A DNA stretch of 64,000 nucleotides from Flavihumibacter fluvii (GTDB lineage Bacteria; Bacteroidota; Bacteroidia; Chitinophagales; Chitinophagaceae): NCBI RefSeq assembly GCF_018595675.2, contig NZ_CP092333.1, positions 334,001-398,000 on the forward strand. The letters are read 5' to 3'. Position numbers and translations under genes: made by a program. Positions 1 to 8,408 of the stretch are shown one piece after another. Positions within the stretch are counted from its first letter, which is position 1. Each line of letters begins with the position of its first letter. Below the pieces are notes generated by a model. It saw only the letters and a program-made list of their open reading frames with translations. It ran no database searches and had not been told where the DNA came from.

Positions 1-852
1 CATTTCAGGTGGAATGGGGCATCCAGGGCTGCAAAGTATGGTGCTGTTGCATTTGTGATCCGATCCCTGGCGAGCAATACAGATGATTTTCCACATACCG
101 GTGGCATGGGATATAACGATTCTTTTCCGAAGATCCCGGCATTGGCAGTGAGTACAAGGGATGGGGATTTTATTTCTGCAACAATTAAAAATAATAAGGA
201 TGTAGCGCTATTTGTGCGGAATACGTCCACGAGCTTACCATTGGCAACGGGGCATAATGTGATTGCCGAGATTCGTGGTTCAGGTATGCCCGATGAGATC
301 ATAACTATTGGTGGCCACCTCGATTCCTGGGACCTGGCCGAAGGTGCTCAGGATGATGGTGCAGGTTGTGTACAGAGTATGGAATTGGTCAGGGTGTTTA
401 AAAAATCAGGTATCAGGCCGAAGCGGACCATCAGGGTGGTGCTGTTCACGGATGAAGAAAACAGTGGCGCCGGTGGTATAAAATATGCGGAGTTTGCCAA
501 AGCAGAAAATAAACGGCACCTGTTTGCTATTGAATCAGATGCAGGCGGGTTTGTACCCAGGGGCTTTGATTTTGTAATAACTAAAGAAAGGCTGGAAAAA
601 CTACGGAGCTGGTTGCTTTTATTTGAGCCCTATGGTATACACCGGATGGGCCAGGGGGAACCAGGTGCAGATGTGGATTACCTGCGCCCGATGGGTTTTA
701 CCTTGTCACAGTTGGCACCCGATTCACAGCGCTATTTTGATTACCATCATACTGCCCAGGATAGTTTTGCTGCCGTGAGTAAGCGCGAACTCGAATTTGG
801 TGCTATTGTGATGGCGCAGCTGGTGTATATGATCGACAAATATGGATTATAA
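1..852 (+). CDS. M28-family metallopeptidase, 5' truncated by the window edge
   Basis: Secreted-type zinc aminopeptidase or carboxypeptidase of family M28. The frame is open from base 1, with residues HFRWNGASRAAKYG before the first ATG at 55, so the true start lies outside the window and the ATG at 55 is internal. Visible catalytic elements are GGHLDSWD (first metal His and the general Asp region), QDDGAG (bridging Asp), TDEENSG (Glu pair) and a final HHTAQD supplying the last metal His. The sequence most resembles the carboxypeptidase Q-like branch, in which a PA domain and signal peptide precede this part; neither is visible here. The gene ends convergently with the DUF3500-like gene, 67 bases away. 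Family assignment is firm; substrate is unknown. Confidence 0.9.
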   Translation, partial: HFRWNGASRAAKYGAVAFVIRSLASNTDDFPHTGGMGYNDSFPKIPALAVSTRDGDFISATIKNNKDVALFVRNTSTSLPLATGHNVIAEIRGSGMPDEIITIGGHLDSWDLAEGAQDDGAGCVQSMELVRVFKKSGIRPKRTIRVVLFTDEENSGAGGIKYAEFAKAENKRHLFAIESDAGGFVPRGFDFVITKERLEKLRSWLLLFEPYGIHRMGQGEPGADVDYLRPMGFTLSQLAPDSQRYFDYHHTAQDSFAAVSKRELEFGAIVMAQLVYMIDKYGL

Positions 853-919
853 ACTTTGGTCGTGGAAAGGTAATACTGCATGCTATACGATGTGTTATTG
901 CAAGGTTTCAATATATATG

Positions 920-1993
920 CTAGTGTTTCTCACTTAAGTAGTGTTTTTTCAAAACGTCTTCGCCATATTCATTTCCTTTCTCCCGCCAGATGGCGTGGAT
1001 ATGGTTGGCATTGCCCATAAAGCCCTGGTTATCTAATTCTATTAGAAAAGTGGGGCCGTTCAGCACATAATAATGTGGTTCTTTTTCTTGAACCGGACCG
1101 ATCCAGCCAAAATAGATTTTATCAATACCAGCCTTGATGATCTTGTCATATTCTACCAGGGCCTTGTCATACTCCATATTGAACACAAATTCGCGGATGA
1201 TATAAAGTGCTATTGCTTTTTGTTCTTTGCTCATTTCTGCGCCCTTGATCCCCTGGAAATCGAGCAGCCTTTTCCCGCTTTCAGCACTGGTGAAAATATC
1301 GCCGGGCACTTCCTTGCTGATCGTTGCTTTTTGTTGCAGCGCAGGTGATAGCGATGACATCAGCTTGATGCCCAGGTCTTCTTCCTGGCCCAGCACCCGC
1401 CAACCGGCATATTCTGAATTCGGGTATTCAGCAGGATCCGTTCCAATGAAAAATGGCGTCACTGATAATTTATCGTTTACAAAACTGAAGTTGATGGACA
1501 GGTGATGGCCTTCTATTTTGAAGCCCCAGATTTGACCGGTCGGGTTACCGAAGAAGGCGAGGTAGAAATTGCGGTGGCTCCATTGCAGGTCCTGCAGGAA
1601 CTTATGCATGGTGTCGTCGATGGCCTTTTTATAATAAAGGCTGTCGTAGTAGAGGTTCAATAAATTATCGAGGTGCAGAATGCTGGTGGCTTTCAGGTAG
1701 CCCTGGGAACTCAGTGTAACAGAAAGTATCCGATGAAAAAGTTTGCGCTGGTCTTCGGTCATCTTGCCGATATTGATGCCGGCTCGGGGCCGAAGGCCAA
1801 CCGGAAGGTTATTCCATTTGGTGCGCGCGGAATCTTCAAAGGAAAGCAGGGCGAGTTTCTTCTGGGAAGGGTCAAGCGTATTGACGAATTGTATGGCGGA
1901 TTGTTTGATCTCTTCATTATAGCCCATTTGGGCATTGGACTGTTCAATTGCGAGGCAAAGAATAATGGCAAAAATTGCAGGTATAAATTTCAT
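920..1993 (-). CDS. DUF3500-like exported protein
   Basis: 357-residue protein with an N-terminal signal peptide (MKFIPAIFAIILCLA..., likely cut after SNA-Q near residue 21), so probably periplasmic or secreted. The body contains WNNLPVGLRPRAG and a WSHRNFYLAFFGNP segment followed by WGFKIEGHHLSINF. I associate this pattern with DUF3500, a family without an established function. The only membrane segment is the signal peptide. It lies 13 bases downstream of the next minus-strand gene, the membrane protein at 2007-2771, so the two may be cotranscribed. The family call is from memory of the motif pattern; no enzymatic role is claimed. Confidence 0.75.
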   Translation of the reverse strand: MKFIPAIFAIILCLAIEQSNAQMGYNEEIKQSAIQFVNTLDPSQKKLALLSFEDSARTKWNNLPVGLRPRAGINIGKMTEDQRKLFHRILSVTLSSQGYLKATSILHLDNLLNLYYDSLYYKKAIDDTMHKFLQDLQWSHRNFYLAFFGNPTGQIWGFKIEGHHLSINFSFVNDKLSVTPFFIGTDPAEYPNSEYAGWRVLGQEEDLGIKLMSSLSPALQQKATISKEVPGDIFTSAESGKRLLDFQGIKGAEMSKEQKAIALYIIREFVFNMEYDKALVEYDKIIKAGIDKIYFGWIGPVQEKEPHYYVLNGPTFLIELDNQGFMGNANHIHAIWREKGNEYGEDVLKKHYLSEKH

Positions 1994-2006
1994 GGTGGTT
2001 AAATTA

Positions 2007-2771
2007 TCAGGGTGCGGATTTCATTAATAGAATAAAGAATTGCTGCCAGGACGCGGTGTCTTTAAGGGTAAAGAAAAGAGTTTGCCCGGCCAGGTAAATA
2101 AGGATGGCTGTCCAAAGCGTGCGGGTCGGTTTTTTGTGCTGGTAATCCTTCCAAAGCAACAGTCCAAGGATGCTAACTTCCAGTGAAAATGCCCCGGCAT
2201 ATATCGGGATACCCAAGGGAAAGGTTTCCATATGGAAAACAATAAAAAATATCCGGTCCACAGTTGGGCCAAGTACGGTGAGTGCAGCGGCCAGCATATA
2301 CCGGGCATGCACAGGTGATGGCCTTCGGTTGATGATGGCCAGTGCATAAAAAATAGTCAGCCATAGAAAATAGACAGTGCCAATGGCCCCTTCGGTTGCT
2401 GATATTTTCGCAGCCTCGGCATAAGAAACCGGCGTAGTAGATGTGGCTGAGCCGGTCATAACGCGATCTATACCTGCATAAAATGAATAACGGATAATGA
2501 AGATGGTAGATAGTAACAACAGAGGTACCAGCACATAACTGCATTTGCCAACCAGCCGGTGCAGGTAAAGTTTTTTAAACTTGATGAGGAAAGGTTGAGT
2601 TATTACCATCATGATCCATAGGGCCATCAGTATAAAATGGATATGGATAATGGTTGGTTTGGGCTGGAAGAGGGTAGAGAAATAAGAGGTGTAAAATCCA
2701 CCAAATAACAATGGGATGATGAGCAGGAACCAATAGCCCAGGTTAGGGTATACGTTGTATTTTTTTTGCAT
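2007..2771 (-). CDS. Hypothetical seven-helix membrane protein
   Basis: 254 residues with about seven hydrophobic segments, starting at YWFLLIIPLLFGGFY near residue 13. Conserved-looking histidines sit in helices: HIHFILMALW, LHRLVG, HARYMLAAAL and FHMETFPLG. That His pattern in a small helix bundle recalls heme-binding or DUF2306-like membrane proteins, but I cannot place it confidently. Its start lies 48 bases from the broken desaturase upstream and its stop 13 bases from the DUF3500-like gene, all on the minus strand. A function in membrane redox or lipid chemistry would be inference only. Confidence 0.7.
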   Translation of the reverse strand: MQKKYNVYPNLGYWFLLIIPLLFGGFYTSYFSTLFQPKPTIIHIHFILMALWIMMVITQPFLIKFKKLYLHRLVGKCSYVLVPLLLLSTIFIIRYSFYAGIDRVMTGSATSTTPVSYAEAAKISATEGAIGTVYFLWLTIFYALAIINRRPSPVHARYMLAAALTVLGPTVDRIFFIVFHMETFPLGIPIYAGAFSLEVSILGLLLWKDYQHKKPTRTLWTAILIYLAGQTLFFTLKDTASWQQFFILLMKSAP

Positions 2772-2819
2772 GGCAGGCCATTCAGGAGCCTCACTTTAAG
2801 GTAAGGAAAAATAACCAGC

Positions 2820-3396
2820 TTAAAATTCGACTTCTATCCTTTTAAGTGAATCCTTTTTGACCTGGATTATTCCCAGCCAGTCCAGGAAGAGGATAATCGG
2901 GTAAACCGGATCCAGTTCATGCCAGGTTACGCCGCCGAAGTTCACAGATGACGGATATTTGTGGTGGTTGTTATGGTAAGATTCACCCGGCATTAAAAAA
3001 TCGAATGGAGGAGGTCCAGGTGATTGCCCATTTGTCAAATGCCGGCCAGTCAGGCACATTCTTTGTAAATTTTTCATCAACAGTCAAAGTGCCTTTGTAT
3101 ATGCCCAGGTAAATCTTATTGGTGCGCATCATCATCTCGTATATATTTTTGGTGAATTTGGGTGAATGCGGGTCTTTCTCCGTGTCGGTATAAGCATGGT
3201 GCATGCGGTGCATTACACCATAGGCATGCGGACTCATATATGAAGAGCCCTGGGTGATAAAAGAAAAAATGTAGAAGAAGCGTTCCCAGCCCCAGCTCAT
3301 GGTAAAAGCAGCATGGGAAGCATACCTGTGGTAGAAAAAAGTCTGGGAGAACAGGGATAAAAACCAGTGGGCGAGAAAGAAGATAAGAATAGGCAT
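2820..3396 (-). pseudogene. Acyl-CoA desaturase, disrupted by an internal deletion with frameshift
   Basis: Membrane fatty-acid desaturase (delta-9 type) remnant in two frames. The first frame (3396 down to about 3016) gives MPILIFFLAHWF..., His box 1 HRYASH and box 2 HRMHHAYTD, then KNVPDWPAFDKWAITW before running into a stop at 2983. The second frame (about 3010 to 2820) gives FDFLMPGESYHNNHH, His box 3, and the normal C-terminus ending in FLDWLGIIQVKK. Joined, the product would be about 190 residues, against roughly 240-250 that I recall for family members. The missing part is the third and fourth membrane helices, which normally carry another histidine. Both flanks match the family, so this looks like one gene with about 150 bp lost, out of frame. 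It could be true decay or an assembly error. Confidence 0.85.
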
Positions 3397-3481
3397 TGCG
3401 ATGAAAATTTCAGGATACCCGAATTTAAAAAAGGGGCAATTTCCTGTAAATGATTTTCATCAATCCAACAGCTGATTTACC

Positions 3482-4321
3482 TTAATGCTCATGATGCAGG
3501 TCCAGGTCTATGGTGTTTCCGCACTGCGGGCATTTGATGATGTGGTGCTTTTTTACCTTCCTGATCTCTTCAAGGAAGCCGGCAGTAATGATGCCCGCCG
3601 GCAAAGCAAAAAAAGCTACACCTGCAAGGGCAATGATCCCGGTAAGTATTTTTCCTGCAACCGTAATGGGAACCAGGTCGCCGTACCCAATGGTTGCCAG
3701 GGTAACCACCGACCACCATAAGGTCCTGGGAATGCTGCCGAATTTTTCCGGTTGGGCATTGTGTTCAGCAAAATAGATGAGGCAGGATGCGATGATGATG
3801 AGTCCGGTAGTTAATACCAGGCTGATCAATAATTCCTGGAATTTATTTTTGAAAACATTGACGATTACCTGGGCAGATTTCATATAACTGGTCAGCCTGA
3901 AAATCCGTAACAAACGCAACAATCGTAAAAGGCGGAGTTCCCGCAGGTCAAAAAGTTTTGCCATACCAATATAGAAAGGCAGGATGGCTACCAGGTCGAT
4001 CAGGGCCCCCCAGCTTACCATATATTTTAACCTTCCCCAGAACCAGTGATTGTATTTGGTTTCATAAGTGCAACTCCACACTCTTAGAATATATTCAATA
4101 CTGAAAATTACTACCGAGAAAACATCAAACCTATGGAAATATATACCATATTTTTCGGCAAGTGCTGGTTCTGTTTCAAGGACCACTGCCAGCAGGTTCA
4201 ACAAGATCAACAGGATGATAAATCCGTTAATGACCTTGTCCCAGCGGGATTCATCCTTGCTGGGGTGCAAAAGGACATGGGTGTGTTTTTTTACGCGGTG
4301 ATACATTGTACAAGTGTTCAT
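3482..4321 (-). CDS. Voltage-gated potassium channel with a zinc-ribbon-like tail
   Basis: 279-residue six-helix Kv-type channel. S1 is near residues 31-50, S2 near 65-83 and S3 near 105-121. S4 near 126-144 has arginines at 127, 130, 133, 136, 139 and 142, every third residue, as expected of a voltage sensor. S5 is near 162-186. The selectivity filter is TIGYGD at 210-215, followed by S6 (GKILTGIIALAGVAFFALPAG). After S6 the short cytoplasmic tail carries CPQCG at 264-268 and ends HHEH, a possible metal-binding knuckle. It would conduct K+ across the inner membrane. It is divergent from the 2OG oxygenase gene, 56 bases away. Channel assignment is firm; the gating signal and tail role are inference. 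Confidence 0.92.
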   Translation of the reverse strand: MNTCTMYHRVKKHTHVLLHPSKDESRWDKVINGFIILLILLNLLAVVLETEPALAEKYGIYFHRFDVFSVVIFSIEYILRVWSCTYETKYNHWFWGRLKYMVSWGALIDLVAILPFYIGMAKLFDLRELRLLRLLRLLRIFRLTSYMKSAQVIVNVFKNKFQELLISLVLTTGLIIIASCLIYFAEHNAQPEKFGSIPRTLWWSVVTLATIGYGDLVPITVAGKILTGIIALAGVAFFALPAGIITAGFLEEIRKVKKHHIIKCPQCGNTIDLDLHHEH

Positions 4322-4377
4322 GAAATATAAATAAAAAATGCGTTTGAAAGCCTATCTTTCTCCGCTTAACAAGCCCC

Positions 4378-4971
4378 ATGAGCAACCCGTTTGATGTGCT
4401 GATAGATAGTTACCTGGACAAACAGGTTGGTTTCGACGCCGGATTTTTAAGTAAAAGCCTATCTTCCGGATTGCAGCAGCACCTGTGTCAATTGCATAGC
4501 GACGGCCAGATGTCGACGGCCAGTATCGGCAATAAAGAAGAAAAGGATCCGCACCAGCAAATGCGTGGCGACCATATCTACTGGTTGGATAAAAACCATG
4601 ATAATATTTTTGAACAGGAATTTTTACACCGGGTAGATGATTTTATCGCTTACCTGAACCAAACCTGTTATACTGGTATCAATGCCAGTGAATTCCACTA
4701 CGCAGTATATAAAGAAGGCGCAGGATATAAACGCCACCTTGACCAGTTCAGGAACGATGGTAACCGGAAATACTCCCTGATTAATTACCTGAATATGGAC
4801 TGGCTGGAAGCTGATGGCGGCCATTTATTAGTATATCCCGATTCTGGCAAGCAACAGATATTGCCACAGTCGCAAACCGCAGTTTTTTTCAATAGTGCAG
4901 AAATGGAACATGAAGTCACCGTGGCAAATCGCCAGCGGATGAGCATTACTGGTTGGTTGAAACAGGTTTGA
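4378..4971 (+). CDS. 2OG-Fe(II) oxygenase, prolyl-4-hydroxylase-like
   Basis: 197-residue cytoplasmic non-heme iron dioxygenase. The iron triad is visible as H120 and D122 in YKRHLDQF and H178 in EMEHEV. A downstream arginine (R185 or R187 in NRQRMS) fits the 2-oxoglutarate salt bridge. The FHYAVYKEGAGYKRH segment is typical of the prolyl 4-hydroxylase / PiuC-like superfamily. The substrate cannot be read from sequence; family members hydroxylate proteins or small molecules. The gene is monocistronic, ends 3 bases before the convergent acyltransferase-like gene, and is divergent from the K+ channel. Length is normal for the family. Confidence 0.88.
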   Translation: MSNPFDVLIDSYLDKQVGFDAGFLSKSLSSGLQQHLCQLHSDGQMSTASIGNKEEKDPHQQMRGDHIYWLDKNHDNIFEQEFLHRVDDFIAYLNQTCYTGINASEFHYAVYKEGAGYKRHLDQFRNDGNRKYSLINYLNMDWLEADGGHLLVYPDSGKQQILPQSQTAVFFNSAEMEHEVTVANRQRMSITGWLKQV

Positions 4972-4974
4972 TCC

Positions 4975-6159
4975 TTACAAATAACTCAACCACCATTTTT
5001 CCTTGTGGCTGGTCTTGTACTGGTCATACCATTTGCAAAAAGGAAACAAGGCGATTACCACAAATGCCCAGACAAAATACACCATGGGCAGGTCATAGCC
5101 TTCGCCTGGCACCAGGAAATTAAAAGGATAATTCTGACCGGTATGTTTTACTTCTGCCCATGTATGGCCGCGCAAAAAGAAACCAATAGCCGAAATAAAG
5201 TGAACCAGGTAAATATGGACCACATAGTAAAAGAAAGCCACCCGGCCATAAACGCCCATAGCCCTGGTGAATTTGTTTTTCAGTTTTTCCAGAAAGGGTA
5301 ATAATAATATCGCAGGCCCAAGCATTAGGCATAGATACAATAAGGAAGGCGGGTACTTCTGGACATTGATAAAAGACAGGAATGAGTAAAACCCATTTTT
5401 TTGTGCTGACCAATGGAGCGGGTCACCGTAGATATTCAGGAACCGAAGCACAATAAAGAAAGCGATCAGGCCCATACCTAACCGGGTTAGGTTGCGTGCC
5501 CTTTTGGCGGCATCATAATTGGGGGCAAACCATGCGCCTATACAATAGCCGAGCAGCATCACGCCCGTCCAGGGCACAAACGGGTATACGATCATAGCCA
5601 TATGGTTGGCCCACAGGGGGTAGGCCGAGAAAAAGCCGCCATGCAGGAGGTCCCAGAGGAAGCCATGTTTAAAACCAGGATCCGATTCGGGAATATCGAG
5701 CAGGTTATGGCCAAAAACAATGAGAAGTCCGAGAAATAAAATAAACCTGAAAGGCAAATGGATGAGCAGTCCCAATAAAACCATACTGATACCGATGGCC
5801 CAGATGACCTGTAAGAAAAAGAAATCGTAATCTGGATTAAAGGACCAGGCGAAAGAAATGATAACAACTTCAACCAGGATTAGCCAAAGACCACGTTTCA
5901 CCAGGAAGACGCTCAATTCCTTTTTTGTTTTTCTCAGGCTTTGCAAATAAATGGAAGTGCCAGAAAGGAAAACAAAAACGGGTGCGCAAAAATGGGTGAT
6001 CCACCTGGTAAAAAACAAGATCGGGGTGGTTGTTTCGAGGTTCAGGGGATTGCCGGTATTCGCACCGACATGAAAGTAATCACGAACATGGTCCAGCGCC
6101 ATAATCACCATTACAATGCCCCGCAGGACATCAATGGATTCAATTCGTTTTGGTTTCAT
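4975..6159 (-). CDS. DUF1624 / HGSNAT-like membrane acyltransferase
   Basis: 394 residues, about ten membrane helices. The N-terminus RIESIDVLRGIVMVIMALDHVRD is the hallmark of the DUF1624 / heparan-alpha-glucosaminide N-acetyltransferase catalytic family, in which the DHxR region lies at the membrane face. A later THFCAPVFVFLSGTS motif also fits. In eukaryotes the relative moves an acetyl group across the lysosomal membrane; in bacteria the acceptor is generally unknown, so sugar or cell-envelope acylation is inference. The gene follows the histidine kinase gene on the same strand after a 232-base gap with no obvious gene of its own. Confidence 0.85.
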   Translation of the reverse strand: MKPKRIESIDVLRGIVMVIMALDHVRDYFHVGANTGNPLNLETTTPILFFTRWITHFCAPVFVFLSGTSIYLQSLRKTKKELSVFLVKRGLWLILVEVVIISFAWSFNPDYDFFFLQVIWAIGISMVLLGLLIHLPFRFILFLGLLIVFGHNLLDIPESDPGFKHGFLWDLLHGGFFSAYPLWANHMAMIVYPFVPWTGVMLLGYCIGAWFAPNYDAAKRARNLTRLGMGLIAFFIVLRFLNIYGDPLHWSAQKNGFYSFLSFINVQKYPPSLLYLCLMLGPAILLLPFLEKLKNKFTRAMGVYGRVAFFYYVVHIYLVHFISAIGFFLRGHTWAEVKHTGQNYPFNFLVPGEGYDLPMVYFVWAFVVIALFPFCKWYDQYKTSHKEKWWLSYL

Positions 6160-6391
6160 ACGAAATTCTTATTTTCAAAAACAATTAGTTGCAGAAAGAA
6201 TCAGGTTATAAACTGTGAAAGAATAACGATTATTTCATGGGGGTGGGCCGTGAGAATCAATCTACATCAGCTCTGCAGAACAATCACATCTAAATATATA
6301 CAAATATTTCCTGAAACCGGGGCCGGGCAGCTTTTCCCATCATCCATCCGTGCATACCTGGTGACCATACAGGTTGTATCAGCCATTTCAC

Positions 6392-8335
6392 TCAAACCAG
6401 TGGTACGCTTAGTGTGACGACGGTGCCATTTTCATTGTGTATACTAAAATGACCATCGATATTTTCCATTCGTTTGCGCATATTAGCAAGTCCATTGCTG
6501 AAATCACGCATTTTTTCCGGATTTAACCCAGTACCATTGTCATGTATGGTGATCACCAGGCCTGCCCCGACCTGGAATCCAATGATAACTTCTGAAGCTT
6601 TGGAATGCTTGGCAATATTGTTCAATGCTTCCTTGATGCAGAGGAAGATATTCCTTCTTTTCTCGCCGGTTAATTCGATAGGCGCAATAGATTCAGGGTA
6701 CTCGACTTTGTACTTTAGGTTGGTATTATCCAGGAACTCTGCTGTATAAGCGCGAACATAAGCGATCGTGTTATCAACTGTATCATTAGAACTTTTCATG
6801 GTCCAGATGATCGTATTCATTTTGGTGATCAGGTCGTTAGCAGAGTTGGAAATTTTTTCTATTTCTACCGGGGTGTTTTCTTTCATTTTTGTTTTCGCCA
6901 GTTCACTAAGGAGCCGGATGGCTGTTACACCGGATCCCAATTCATCGTGCATGTCGGCCGAAATGCGGTTTCTTTCGTCCTGCTGTGCTGCAAGGATTTC
7001 AATTTTTCTTTCGATGGCTGATTTTTCATATTCCAGCAACAGTCGTTCTTTTTCACGAGCGCGAAGCGTGATTTCCTGTTTGTTTTTATAGGAAAGGGCA
7101 ATCATGAAAAATACCAGTTCAAATAGTACACCCATTTCATACCAGAATAAGGAATCATTGACCAGGGCATTCAGCGTGGTATTGAAGCGATTCGGACTAT
7201 TGATCAGGTAAAGGGAAAGAAACCCGAACAGGAATAAGAAGCCATGGCCTATGGCAAGGTACCTCAGGATATGGCTCTTTTTGAGAATGGCAAAAAGGAT
7301 AAAAATGATGGTACTGACCGACCAGGCATATTTCACCAGGTTTTCGACCTGGTTTTGGACCAGGAAATGTGTAGTGAAAAAATTCAGGCCGGAAAAGACA
7401 AGCATACCGGCGAAGGTGATTACCTGTTGCGCAAAAAGTACCTTATTCAGGAAAGGGAAATCATTCCGGGCATTGGTGAAAGATCGCAGGAACATGAAAT
7501 AAAATAAGGTCCCGCTAGCCTGCAGGATGAAATCAAAATAACTTTCAAAGAAGAAGTTCGACGGTATGGGTTGTTTATATAATATGGCTTTGAAGAAGAA
7601 CATGATGCCCAATAAAAAAGCATACGTTGAATAATACAGGAATTCCATCCTTCGGCTGGTGTAATAACCGGCAAAGGAATAAAAGATCATCATCAGCATG
7701 ATGCCGCAGACGAGGTAAGTGATAATGGAATTCAATTTGCGTTCATTCTGAATCTGGCTATACAGTGTTGGCAGGTAAAATCCCTGCGCAAGTATGGGCG
7801 TAATGCTGTTAACAGTTGTTTTGATAAAGCTGAGTTTGGCTATAAAGGTGGCAGACTCACGGGGTCCCAGTTTGAGGCGGCTGACGATATTCTTATCATT
7901 TGGTTTCAGTCCCGGTAATTGAGGTGATTCCTCAAATTTTTGTTTTGCCGGATTGTATTTAAATAAATTTATGGACCTGCAATAAAAGCCGGGAAGGAAA
8001 TACACAGAGGCGGCAGTATCGGCATCATTTTTCACACTAAACTGCAGGAATATGGATTTACTGACATATTTCGCCTGCAGTTTCCGGCTCATACTTACCG
8101 GAATGAAATATAGTGCAGGTAGTTTTTGGAAATGATTTTCATTAACGAGGCCCGGGGTGTCAATATATATACCTGTCTGGGGTGTTATGCCAACGGAAAG
8201 CCGGACTGCACTCAGCAGGATGGTATCCAATCCACTGTTGGGCGGATTTGCCTGCAGCCTATCGCCATTGGACAGAAAAAGAAAAGCCAGGAAAAAAGTC
8301 CGGAATTTAGGTCGCAGCAGCGTAGAAATTGGCAT
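6392..8335 (-). CDS. 7TM-DISM sensor histidine kinase (NarL-type HisKA_3)
   Basis: 647-residue inner-membrane sensor kinase. After a signal-anchor region come an extracytoplasmic beta domain (about 50-190, 7TMR-DISMED2-like) and seven helices (about 200-410). A coiled-coil linker follows (KNKQEITLRAREKERLLLEYEK). The phosphoacceptor is in DMHDELGSG near residue 462, with ERNRISADMHDELG typical of HisKA_3. The ATPase domain shows EALNNIAKHSKA (N box), DNGTGL (G1) and NGLANMRKRM (G2). The partner would be a LuxR/NarL-type response regulator, but none is adjacent, so this kinase is an orphan here. The stimulus is unknown; DISM domains often bind carbohydrates. It is divergent from ftsK, 73 bases away. 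Confidence 0.93.
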   Translation of the reverse strand: MPISTLLRPKFRTFFLAFLFLSNGDRLQANPPNSGLDTILLSAVRLSVGITPQTGIYIDTPGLVNENHFQKLPALYFIPVSMSRKLQAKYVSKSIFLQFSVKNDADTAASVYFLPGFYCRSINLFKYNPAKQKFEESPQLPGLKPNDKNIVSRLKLGPRESATFIAKLSFIKTTVNSITPILAQGFYLPTLYSQIQNERKLNSIITYLVCGIMLMMIFYSFAGYYTSRRMEFLYYSTYAFLLGIMFFFKAILYKQPIPSNFFFESYFDFILQASGTLFYFMFLRSFTNARNDFPFLNKVLFAQQVITFAGMLVFSGLNFFTTHFLVQNQVENLVKYAWSVSTIIFILFAILKKSHILRYLAIGHGFLFLFGFLSLYLINSPNRFNTTLNALVNDSLFWYEMGVLFELVFFMIALSYKNKQEITLRAREKERLLLEYEKSAIERKIEILAAQQDERNRISADMHDELGSGVTAIRLLSELAKTKMKENTPVEIEKISNSANDLITKMNTIIWTMKSSNDTVDNTIAYVRAYTAEFLDNTNLKYKVEYPESIAPIELTGEKRRNIFLCIKEALNNIAKHSKASEVIIGFQVGAGLVITIHDNGTGLNPEKMRDFSNGLANMRKRMENIDGHFSIHNENGTVVTLSVPLV

Positions 8336-8395
8336 AGAATAACAAGCGTTCGAAAACCTGCACTACAAAATACAATTTCTTTTTAGGTGTGAATG

Positions 8396-8403
8396 TATAT
8401 TTG
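8396..8403 (+). promoter_or_regulatory. Promoter -7 box (TATATTTG) of ftsK
   Basis: Matches TAnnTTTG, the -7 element of the Bacteroidota primary sigma factor, exactly. No convincing -33 TTG is found at the usual spacing. The box ends five bases before the ATG at 8409, so transcription would begin at or very near the start codon. Confidence 0.5.
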
Positions 8404-8408
8404 TGGGT

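Noticed and set aside
6267-6386. 39-residue minus-strand ORF right after the histidine kinase stop
   Set aside because: Starts five bases after the stop, but the translation shows no helix, signal or motif, and its length is within chance.
920-8335. Horizontally acquired island at the left end, suggested by mixed functions and a broken gene
   Set aside because: Base composition and codon style look like the rest, and no integrase, transposase, tRNA or flanking direct repeat is visible.
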